This document shows, piece after piece, positions 23,980-30,795 of a stretch of 46,112 nucleotides of DNA. The stretch's first letter is position 1, and each line of letters begins with the position of its first letter. Source of the stretch: Desulfobacterales bacterium. Its GTDB lineage: Bacteria; Desulfobacterota; Desulfobacteria; Desulfobacterales; CAFBRK01. The DNA lies in assembly GCA_021737185.1 (NCBI GenBank), contig JAIPEL010000019.1, forward strand, positions 1 to 46,112, in the 5' to 3' direction. The translations under genes and the position numbers were made by a program. Below the pieces are notes generated by a model that worked only from the letters and a program-made list of their open reading frames with translations, had not been told where the DNA came from and searched no databases.

Positions 23980-24183
23980 TCTTCTGGCCAGAAGAAGTGT
24001 TGCCCATCGCAGAGTCCGCCGGATTCCGGGCGGAGATGATCGAAAAAGTGCTCCACCTGCTCAATCTTCTGGACAAGTTAAACCGCTGCCGAATACGGAG
24101 AGCGGCTTGTAAAGGAATGCCAAGCAAAGCTGAAAGCGGTTCTGCCCTTTAATGATCTAGGGCGGGAATTTAAGGAATTGTGA
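23976..24183 (+). pseudogene. AbiEii toxin remnant with internal deletion and frame shift
   Basis: The GTG at 23976 starts IFWPEEVLPIAESAGFRAEMIEKVLHLLNLLDKL, the N-terminal helix pair of AbiEii nucleotidyltransferase toxins. After about codon 35 the frame loses similarity. In another frame 24082-24183 reads EYGERLVKECQAKLKAVLPFNDLGREFKEL and a TGA, which looks like the C-terminus of the same family. The middle with the catalytic site (several hundred codons) is gone, so the toxin is dead. The two ends are joined near 24080. Confidence 0.75.
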
Positions 24184-24373
24184 AAAACGGAGAATCGGAG
24201 AATTCCGCGTCCGTGGTTGGCTCCCCGTGTGCAACCCTCTTCATGACCGTTCTCTTTCTCCCGCAGCTAACAGAAAATTTTCAATATCAATTGGTTATCA
24301 AGGATCAAGCTGCCCCCGTTGAAGCGGAAACGGCGTCAAGCCAAGCTTCCCCGGAAAATCTTGCTCGTAGCTC

Positions 24374-24415
24374 TTGACAAAATGTAACACCTGAAACATG
24401 TTTCATGAAACATGT
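24374..24415 (+). promoter_or_regulatory. chrB promoter with 20-bp palindromic operator
   Basis: A perfect -35 TTGACA (24374-24379) is followed after 17 bases by CATGTT. The operator ACATGTTTCATGAAACATGT (24396-24415) is a perfect palindrome, overlapping a second perfect one, TGAAACATGTTTCA (24392-24405). It covers the -10 and the probable transcription start, as expected for a repressor site. ChrB itself is a known chromate-sensing regulator in some bacteria. Confidence 0.65.
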
Positions 24416-24430
24416 GAACAGGAGCGCATT

Positions 24431-25441
24431 GTGGCCACCATCGAACCTAAAAAATGGCTGTTGTTGATTCACCAAATCCCCCCTAAGCCGAACGCCCTGC
24501 GCGTGAAAATCTGGCGGCGGCTGCAACAGGTGGGTGCTGTGGCAATTAAACAATCGGTCTATGTGATGCCCCTGACTGAGCAGACGCGCGAGGATTTGAG
24601 CTGGACACTCAAGGAGATCGTCGAGGGCGGCGGCGACGGTTCCATTTCCGAGGCGCGTTTTGTCGAGGGACTATCGGACGAGCAGATCCTTGCCCTGTTC
24701 CACAACGCGCGCAAAGCGGACTACGAAAAGTTGATCCAAGAGGCCGGAGCCCTGCATGCCGAATGGTCTTCCGGAGAGAGCGACCCAAGGGCCCCTGCAA
24801 CCAAGGGACCGGCTCAGCTAACCAAGCTGCAGCGCCGTTTGGATGACATATCGTCCATCGATTTTTTCCGGACCCCGGAACGCGCCACGGCGGAAATGCA
24901 ACTCAAAGAATTAGGAAATTTGCTGGCCGGGCAACCGTCAACCAGCAACGAGGGCGATGAAGACCTCGGAGATCTAAAAGGAAAGACCTGGGTGACCCGC
25001 GGCAACCTGTTTGTCGACCGGATCGCCTGCGGCTGGTTGATCCGTCGGTTCGTAGACGAGTCGGCGGTGTTCAAATATGTGCCGGGATCACAGCACGCCC
25101 CGAAGCCCAATGAAATACGATTCGACATGTTCGATGGGGAATACACCCACGAGGGAGATCGCTGCACTTTCGAGGTCATGATCCAACGGCTGCATATTCA
25201 AGACCATGCCCTGGGGCCATTGTCGGAAGTGGTCCATGACATTGATCTGAAAAACGAAAAATTCGGCCGCAGGGAAACCGATGGGTTCAACGCCCTTCTG
25301 ACCGGGCTGGTGGCCGCGCATCCGGACGATGGCCAGCGGATGAACGAAGGGCTTCGCTTATTCGACAACTTGTACGCTTATTATCATCGCCAAAAGAGGC
25401 GAATAATCTTTCCTTCGAAAAGCCAACTCAAAAAACATTGA
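24431..25441 (+). CDS. chrB: Chromate resistance protein ChrB
   Basis: A 336-residue protein with ChrB N-terminal and C-terminal domains. The start is GTG at 24431, preceded by CAGGAG. The in-frame ATG at 24398 lies inside the operator palindrome and lacks a ribosome site, so I rejected it. The N-terminal part (KWLLLIHQIPPKPNALRVKIWRRL, then SVYVMP) is the winged-helix region. The C-terminal domain has VDRIACGWLIRRFVDE with Cys200 and GDRCTFEVMI, the conserved cysteine motifs of the family. ChrB regulates or assists chromate efflux by ChrA, which is encoded four genes downstream. Confidence 0.9.
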   Translation: MATIEPKKWLLLIHQIPPKPNALRVKIWRRLQQVGAVAIKQSVYVMPLTEQTREDLSWTLKEIVEGGGDGSISEARFVEGLSDEQILALFHNARKADYEKLIQEAGALHAEWSSGESDPRAPATKGPAQLTKLQRRLDDISSIDFFRTPERATAEMQLKELGNLLAGQPSTSNEGDEDLGDLKGKTWVTRGNLFVDRIACGWLIRRFVDESAVFKYVPGSQHAPKPNEIRFDMFDGEYTHEGDRCTFEVMIQRLHIQDHALGPLSEVVHDIDLKNEKFGRRETDGFNALLTGLVAAHPDDGQRMNEGLRLFDNLYAYYHRQKRRIIFPSKSQLKKH

Positions 25442-25460
25442 AACATAAAGGAGCCAACCC

Positions 25461-25586
25461 ATGCCATCCATCGAAAAACATGCGGATATCAGCAAACAAA
25501 GAACCGGCAAATTCAACCACCTGGTGGAGGATGTCCAGGTGTTGGCGGACAAAACACTGGCCTATTTCGGTGCCAAGAAAAAATAG
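25461..25586 (+). CDS. 41-residue small protein in the chr operon
   Basis: A short ORF starting MPSIEKHADISKQRTGKF and ending FGAKKK, with a good ribosome site (AAAGGAG, 25447-25453), standing between two ChrB-type genes without large gaps. It is helical, charged, and has no cysteine or membrane segment. I do not recognise the family. Correct spacing and a proper ribosome site argue that it is translated. Confidence 0.55.
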   Translation: MPSIEKHADISKQRTGKFNHLVEDVQVLADKTLAYFGAKKK

Positions 25587-25596
25587 GAGAATTCCC

Positions 25597-26034
25597 ATGA
25601 AATGGATAACCCGATCCCATGTCCACGTGGACCGCGTGGCCTGACCCTGGCTGATCACCCGGTTTGTCGACTCGGACGCCGAGTTCATCTTTGCACCCAA
25701 ATGCAAGGTGATGGAAATCGCCGAAAAGACCGGTGCGATACCCTTTGACACCGATGGTGCCGAATTGCGCCACCGCGATGACCGCTGCACGTTCGATGCG
25801 ATCATCGAGGATTACAAACTGACAGATGCGGCCTTGCTGCGCATGGCCAGAGCGATCAATGCGGCGGACACCGGCCGCTTGGATGCCGATCCCTTGGCCG
25901 CTGGTTTCGAGGCCATCGCTGTCGGCTTTAGCCTTCGTTTCCCGGACGACCTGGAAAACATCGAACGCCAATTCGAAGTCTACGACGCCCTGTATGCCTG
26001 GTGCCGGCTGGTTGTGGCCAAGGAGACATCGTAA
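25597..26034 (+). CDS. ChrB C-terminal-domain protein with in-frame TGA at the conserved Cys (candidate selenoprotein)
   Basis: A frame of 145 residues read through one TGA. From ATG 25597 (ribosome site TAGGAGA) it reads HVDRVA, TGA at 25642-25644, then PWLITRFVDSDAEFIF, and stays open to 26034. The paralogous chrB has VDRIACGWLIRRF, so the TGA sits exactly at the conserved cysteine; codon 16 is therefore a candidate selenocysteine. The second cysteine motif, DDRCTFDAIIED, is intact. A hairpin ACTCGG-ACG-CCGAGT lies at 25670-25684, 25 bases after the TGA, within the range of a bacterial SECIS. The alternative is a TGC-to-TGA nonsense mutation, because the neighbouring transporter is also damaged. 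Confidence 0.7.
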
Positions 26035-26045
26035 AGAAGCGCGTT

Positions 26046-26918
26046 ATGGCGACTTCTGAAACTCTAAAACACCGCGCCTCCCGGATTTCCAGATTTTTGG
26101 GCCTTCAGCGCAGCACCGTCGGGGTGCTGGCCATGGTGGTGCTGGTGGGCATGGGTGAGCGCATGGCCGAGCGCTTCCTGCCCATCTACATGCTGGCCTT
26201 CGGCGCTGCCCTGGTCATGGCCTTGGCGGCCCTGTTTCTCCAGCAGTGGATGATCGAAGATGATGTCCCGGTCAAGGCATCCGCTCCCGACGCCTGTACC
26301 CTCACACGGGAAAAGAACCCTTTGAAACTTATGCGCCTGATGAACCCGGCCATGAAGGGCCTGCTGGTGACCGATATCCTGGTGCGGTTCTGCGAGCAGA
26401 TCCCCTATGCCTTTGTGGTAGTCTGGAGCATGAAAACCATCGCGCAGCCGGTGTCGGCCGTCCAGTTCGGCCTGCTCACCACCATCGAGATGACCACGGC
26501 GGTGCTTGTTTATATTCCTGTGGCCTATCTGGCCGATCAGGGTTCGAAGAAACCCTTTGTCCTGATGACCTTTGTATTTTTCACCCTGTTTCCCCTGGTA
26601 CTGCTGTACAGCCGCAGCTTCGAGTGGCTGGTCCTGGCCTTCGTCCTGAGAGGGCTCAAAGAGTTCGGTGAGCCTACTTGAAAGGCATTGATCATGGACC
26701 TGTCCCCGGATCACTGCAAGGCGGGCATGTTCGGCCTGTACTATCTCATCCGGGACGTTTTTGTATCCCTCGCGGCGTTCGGCGGGGCGTTCTTATGGCA
26801 AATCAGCCCGGAGACGAACCTTATTGCTGCGTTCATCTTCGGAGTTATCGGCACAGTCGGATTTGCGATCTTCGGCCGCGATGTGCCGCTGACTAGTTCA
26901 GGAGAAAGCATTCGATGA
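26046..26918 (+). pseudogene. MFS transporter, internally deleted and interrupted by TGA
   Basis: A major-facilitator gene of the group found in chr clusters. The N-terminus MGERMAERFLPIYMLAFGAALVMALAALFLQQ joins the first helix directly to a later helix, so about 130 residues are missing compared with the usual 400-plus. Downstream, EPT is followed by TGA (26679-26681), where relatives have a basic residue, and then the frame continues KALIMDLSPDHCKAGMFGLYYLIRD to 26918. Both lesions indicate a broken gene. The TGA is unlikely to be selenocysteine because the family has no cysteine there. Its last codon overlaps the chrA start. Confidence 0.8.
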
Positions 26919-28216
26919 AACCAGAAACGGTAACAACCACATTCAAGGAAGCCCTCAAATTCTGGGCCAAACTGGGCTTCATCAGTTTCGGCGGCCCGGC
27001 CGGCCAGATCGCCATCATGCACCAGGAGGTGGTGGAGAGGCGAAAATGGATCGGGGAAAACCAGTTTTTACGCGCGCTCAACTTCTGCATGCTGCTGCCC
27101 GGACCCGAGGCCCAGCAACTGGCCACTTACATCGGCTGGCGGCTGTACGGCACCTGGGGCGGTATCGCCGCCGGTGCCCTGTTCGTAATTCCCTCCATCT
27201 TCGTGATGCTGCTGCTCAGCTACCTGGCCGTGGCCCACATCGACATCCCGGCGGTGGCGGCCGCTTTCTACGGAATCCAGCCGGTGGTGGTCGCCGTTGT
27301 CGTCGAAGCGGTGCTGCGCATCGGCAAAAAAGCGCTTAAACACAAGGTTCTGTATGGATTTGCCGCCTTGGCCTTCGTGGCGATTTTCGTTTTCAAGGTG
27401 CCGTTTCCCTATATCGTCGCCGCGGCCGCGCTCGGCGGTCTGCTCATGCAGCGGCCGATGCCTGAGGTTTTCTGCAAGGGCCAGTTTGATCCGCAAAGTC
27501 GCGAGTGCCGGATCGAGGTTGAACCCACCACGGGGCAAAACAATACCCGGCCGTCCATTGGTCATGTGGCAAGGGTCTTCGCCGTCTGTCTGGCATTGTG
27601 GGTGATCCCGATGGGGGCCATGTGGATGTGGCGCGGCGGAGGCGATACCTTGACCCAAATCGGCCTGTTTTTCACCAAGGCAGCCTTTGTCACCTTCGGC
27701 GGCGCTTACGCCGTGCTCAGCTACATCACCGACGTGGCCGTATCCAGCGGGTGGCTCTCCACCCAGCAGATGTTGATCGGTCTGGGCCTGGCCGAGTCCA
27801 CACCCGGCCCGCTGATCATGGTGACCCAGTACGCCGGTTTTCTGGCGGCCTGGAACCTGCCCGGAGGACTCAGCCCATTGACGGCAGGTGTTGTTGGAGC
27901 CCTGCTGACCACCTATGTCACCTTTCTGCCCTGCTTTTTCTTCATATTCGCCGGCGCGCCTTTCATCGAGGCCATGGCCGGCAATCAGCGGCTACAGGCG
28001 GCGCTGACCGGTGTGACCGCCGCCGTGGTCGGCGTGGTGCTCAATCTGGCGGTCTGGTTCGGACACAAGGTTGTTCTGCCCAACGGCGGACTGGATATCT
28101 TCGCGGTGGTCTCGGCGGTCGTATCCCTGGCGCTGCTGCAGAAATTTCACTTCCCCATCCATTATCTGGTGCCCATCGGGGCCGTGGCGGGAGTGATCTG
28201 GAAACTTTTTATCTAA
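26915..28216 (+). CDS. chrA: Chromate transporter ChrA
   Basis: A 433-residue inner-membrane protein of the CHR family, which exports chromate. It has the typical two homologous halves. The first begins FWAKLGFISFGGPAGQIAIMHQE with LLPGPEAQQLATYIGWRLYG, the second FTKAAFVTFGGAYAVLSYI with GLAESTPGPLIMVTQYAGF. About ten to twelve hydrophobic segments are visible. The ATG overlaps the stop of the damaged MFS gene (ATGA). In anaerobes ChrA may export other oxyanions too; only chromate is known for the family. Confidence 0.93.
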   Translation: MKPETVTTTFKEALKFWAKLGFISFGGPAGQIAIMHQEVVERRKWIGENQFLRALNFCMLLPGPEAQQLATYIGWRLYGTWGGIAAGALFVIPSIFVMLLLSYLAVAHIDIPAVAAAFYGIQPVVVAVVVEAVLRIGKKALKHKVLYGFAALAFVAIFVFKVPFPYIVAAAALGGLLMQRPMPEVFCKGQFDPQSRECRIEVEPTTGQNNTRPSIGHVARVFAVCLALWVIPMGAMWMWRGGGDTLTQIGLFFTKAAFVTFGGAYAVLSYITDVAVSSGWLSTQQMLIGLGLAESTPGPLIMVTQYAGFLAAWNLPGGLSPLTAGVVGALLTTYVTFLPCFFFIFAGAPFIEAMAGNQRLQAALTGVTAAVVGVVLNLAVWFGHKVVLPNGGLDIFAVVSAVVSLALLQKFHFPIHYLVPIGAVAGVIWKLFI

Positions 28217-28218
28217 AA

Positions 28219-28839
28219 AAGCTTTTCGAAAATAAAGAACCGACGACCCTTTTGGATGTGCGCCGCAAGGCGGATTACCAGGCCGATCCAAATACCATCA
28301 AGGGCGCGGTAAGGTGCGATCCCGAAAAGATCGACGACTGGGTCAAGCAACTGCCGGTTGGAAAGCGCGCGGTAGTGTATTGCGTCAAGGGTGGATCGGT
28401 CAGCCAGTCCGTAACGGATCGACTTCGGGGTGAAAAATTCGACGCCGTTTTTCTCGAGGGCGGTCTCAAGCATTGGATCGAAAGCGGACAACCGGTAGAG
28501 GCGGCACATGATTCGATTCATGAAGCCGACATTAACCTGTTGCGCCAGGCGGGTGTTTCAGAGGAGGACATCGCCCACAGCGTCAAGGTGGCCGAAAAGG
28601 CACTGGAAATTGCATCTCGAATCCGCAGGAACCTGGACATGGAACTCGTTGGGCGCGGCGCGCTCTTTCACGATCTGGGCAAAGCCAAGACCCATGAAAT
28701 CGAGCACGGCAAACTGGGCGCGGAAATGGGAGCGGCTATAGGATTACCCCCGGCGATCACGGCGGTGATGGAAAAGCATGTTCGGACGGGCGTAAGTTGT
28801 CGTGAACACGGCGGAAATGACAGAACCCCGAGGGGATGA
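28219..28839 (+). pseudogene. Rhodanese-HD domain protein, truncated at both ends
   Basis: The frame reads KLFENKEPTTLLDVRRKADYQ, then VVYCVKGGSVSQSVTDRL, a rhodanese domain with the active-site cysteine in the CVKGGS loop. It continues with an HD domain opening (ALFHDLGKAKTHEIEHGKLGAEMG) that ends at MEKHVRTG followed by unrelated residues. No acceptable start exists near the 5' end (only CTG 28198 or TTG 28252), and the frame runs into chrA. The normal continuation of the HD protein, roughly 70 residues, is missing. It is probably a remnant of the chr operon's original last gene. Confidence 0.7.
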
Positions 28840-28855
28840 CCCACGGGGTTTTGTG
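28824..28855 (+). terminator. Possible terminator of the chr operon
   Basis: AACCCCG (28824-28830) pairs with CGGGGTT (28844-28850) across a 13-base loop, followed by TTGTG. The T-run is short, so this is a weak candidate. It lies at the end of the truncated rhodanese-HD gene. Confidence 0.4.
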
Positions 28856-28863
28856 CTAACAAA

Positions 28864-28885
28864 TGACCGTCGAAATCGACGGATT
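28864..28885 (-). terminator. Hairpin downstream of tRNA-Asn
   Basis: CCGTCG-AAAT-CGACGG (28867-28882) forms a perfect 6-bp stem just after the tRNA 3' end on the minus strand, and a TCATTTGTT tail follows. It may terminate the tRNA transcript. The weak T-run limits confidence. Confidence 0.4.
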
Positions 28886-28891
28886 GAATTT

Positions 28892-28967
28892 TGGCTCCTC
28901 GGGTAGGACTCGAACCTACAACCTAGTGGTTAACAGCCACCCGCTCTGCCTATTGAGCTACCGAGGA
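28892..28967 (-). tRNA. tRNA-Asn (GTT), CCA encoded
   Basis: On the minus strand the gene begins TCCTCGGTAGCTCAATAGGC. The acceptor stem TCCTCGG pairs with CCGAGGA, the D-arm is present, and the anticodon loop CTGTTAA gives anticodon GTT (bases 28934-28932). The T-arm GTAGGTTCGAGTCCTAC follows, then discriminator G and encoded CCA at 28894-28892. All four stems pair. A predicted non-discriminating AspRS in the window would charge it with aspartate first. Confidence 0.96.
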
Positions 28968-29080
28968 TCAAGTTTGAGCGGAAGTCAGTAATATAAATGG
29001 TATGTCAAGTCAAGAAAAAATACTGTGAATCCTTTGCCGAAAGGAATCGTCGCAGGATCGCGCAAAGCCTGCCGATCGTT

Positions 29081-29590
29081 TCAACTCTGCAGCGGATCGG
29101 TGGACAGAATCGCCGCAGCCTCGATCTTTTCGGCCGACATCAGGTCGACCACCCGCTTGAAGGCGCTTAAAATCATGAGCTGCTCCCACTCCGGAAGGTT
29201 GGCAAATCCCTCCAAAAAGGTTTCCTGAAGCGGCGGCGGGGCCATGGACAGGATCTTTCTGCATTCATCGGTCAGTTGTATCGTGACCCTCCGACGATCT
29301 GCGTTGTTGCGCTGCCGCTCGATAAGCCCCCGCTTCTCGAGCCGGTTGAGCATGTCGGTCACGGTCGCCTGGCTCGCACTGATAGACCGGGCCAGCTCAG
29401 TGACGGTGATCTCTTTCCTGTTGGACAGTTCATTCAGCACGGCCAGCTGCGGACCCGTGAGGCCATACCGGCGGCTCAAATCCTTCGAGTGCAACGATAT
29501 CGCCTGGGTGATTTTGCGCATCGAAATCAACATTTCCCGGCATCGCAGCTCGCAGGCGTTGTTGCCGGCCGGCAGTACCTGATTTTCCAT
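29081..29590 (-). CDS. MarR-family transcriptional regulator
   Basis: A 169-residue dimeric winged-helix regulator. The core shows YGLTGPQLAVLNELSNRKEITVTELARSI, the recognition helix SQATVTDMLNRLEKRGLIERQRNNADRR and the following VTIQLTDEC, all MarR-typical. It is divergent from the corrinoid methyltransferase operon, and a palindrome overlapping the -10 of that operon is a good candidate operator. MarR members usually respond to small aromatic or other metabolites; the ligand here is unknown. The first 20 residues contain two cysteines (CELRC) that could make it redox-sensitive. Confidence 0.93.
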   Translation of the reverse strand: MENQVLPAGNNACELRCREMLISMRKITQAISLHSKDLSRRYGLTGPQLAVLNELSNRKEITVTELARSISASQATVTDMLNRLEKRGLIERQRNNADRRRVTIQLTDECRKILSMAPPPLQETFLEGFANLPEWEQLMILSAFKRVVDLMSAEKIEAAAILSTDPLQS

Positions 29591-29844
29591 CTCTGGGTCC
29601 TTTCCCCGTCTCGGTCTTCGGCTTCAGGGGTGCTGTTTTACACCACCACCGATTTTCACCCCCCTTACACCAATGAGCCAAAAGATTCCATACCAACCCC
29701 TTTGGATAGTCAATAGGATACGATAAACACTGGTCAAGGTTTTACTTAAAATGCCGGGGAGGTTTTTTTGCTTTTCCATCTATAATAATAGGAACTCTGC
29801 TACTCATCTACACACCCTGTATCGATATTTTTTCAAGAAAAGAG

Positions 29845-29883
29845 TTGACATATTCCAGACCATATTATATAGAACACTATATA
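29845..29883 (+). promoter_or_regulatory. Promoter and operator of the corrinoid methyltransferase operon
   Basis: A perfect -35 TTGACA (29845-29850) and a -10 TATAGA (29868-29873) are 17 bases apart. The inverted repeat TATATAG-AACA-CTATATA (29866-29883) covers the -10 and start point. This geometry fits repression by the divergent MarR protein. The leader to the first gene is about 155 bases. It has a C-rich stretch (29928-29944) that can pair with a G-rich one (29984-30005), but I see no cobalamin riboswitch motif. The rest of the 29591-30036 spacer is AT-rich and otherwise featureless. Confidence 0.7.
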
Positions 29884-30036
29884 TTGAAGTGGGCAACATG
29901 TAAACAAATATTATCAATATCTTCCATTCCGCCCCCTCTCCCCGGAAAAATTCGAGCCGCGCGTGATCACTTCCTGAGTCGTCGGGAGAGAGAGGCAGGG
30001 GCGTGGGTCAAACCGGATAAAAAAAAGGAAACGGCC

Positions 30037-30723
30037 ATGGTTGTCAATAATTTTGAAAGCACGCTGGATGATGGAAAGCTGATGCGACTTCTCGGCGCCC
30101 GAAGGGGGAAAAAGCCGTCCGCCGCCTCGATCAGACGGGTCGATGATCTCACGGATCGCCTTGAGGATCTGGCCGACCCTTGGCTGGTCTACCGGATTTT
30201 TCCGGTCGACTCGTCGGACAAGGGCGGTATCACCCTGGCCAACGGCACCCGCTTTAAAAGCCCGAAAATCGCCGGAACGCTTTGCGACGCCGATCGGGTC
30301 TGCTGCTTTGTGGCCACCATCGGCGATGCCCTAGACGAGGAAATCGACCGGTGCATGGCTGAAGACCGCTATGCGGATGCTTACGTGCTTGACGCCATGG
30401 GCTCAATCGCCGCCGAAGACGTGGTGGAGCAGTTCCAGCAGCGGATGAAAAACCGGCTGCAGGAAGCGGATCGGGCCGTGACCCTTCGCTTCAGCCCGGG
30501 ATACTGCGACTGGCAGATCCAGCAGCAGCGCACTCTTTTTGCCCTGTTTGCCGACGCCGACCCCATGGATGTAACTTTGACCGACACCTGCCTGATGTCC
30601 CCCCGCAAATCCGTGTCCGGCATTTTCGGCATCCTGCCGGAAGGGGTCGAATCCGACACGGGGCCTTATAATCCCTGCAACCAATGCCCTAAAACCGACT
30701 GCATCGCCCGAAGAGCGGACTAA
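30037..30723 (+). CDS. Vitamin B12-dependent methionine synthase activation-domain protein
   Basis: A 228-residue protein matching the activation domain of cobalamin-dependent methionine synthase, which binds SAM and helps re-methylate oxidised cobalamin. Family marks are DAYVLDAMGSIAAEDVVEQ, RFSPGYCDWQIQQQRTLF, LTDTCLMSPRKSVSGIFGI, and the ending CNQCPKTDC with four cysteines that may bind metal. The start is ATG 30037 with AAGGAAA upstream. It is the first gene of the operon containing MttB homologues and a corrinoid protein, so it probably reactivates that corrinoid protein. No RamA-type activator is in the window. Confidence 0.88.
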   Translation: MVVNNFESTLDDGKLMRLLGARRGKKPSAASIRRVDDLTDRLEDLADPWLVYRIFPVDSSDKGGITLANGTRFKSPKIAGTLCDADRVCCFVATIGDALDEEIDRCMAEDRYADAYVLDAMGSIAAEDVVEQFQQRMKNRLQEADRAVTLRFSPGYCDWQIQQQRTLFALFADADPMDVTLTDTCLMSPRKSVSGIFGILPEGVESDTGPYNPCNQCPKTDCIARRAD

Positions 30724-30795
30724 ACGCTTCCCCATTTTACACTTCCGGGGGATGCAGAAAAAAAGATTCACCAAATCGAGAGGAGAGAGAGGATC

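Noticed and set aside
24398-24430. Start of chrB at the upstream ATG
   Set aside because: The ATG is inside the operator palindrome without ribosome site, whereas GTG 24431 has CAGGAG.
26679-26681. TGA in the MFS gene as a second selenocysteine
   Set aside because: The family has a basic residue at this position, no Cys, and the gene also has an internal deletion, so a nonsense mutation is simpler.
29884-30036. Cobalamin riboswitch in the leader of the methyltransferase operon
   Set aside because: No B12-box or matching core was seen; only a C-rich/G-rich pairing exists.
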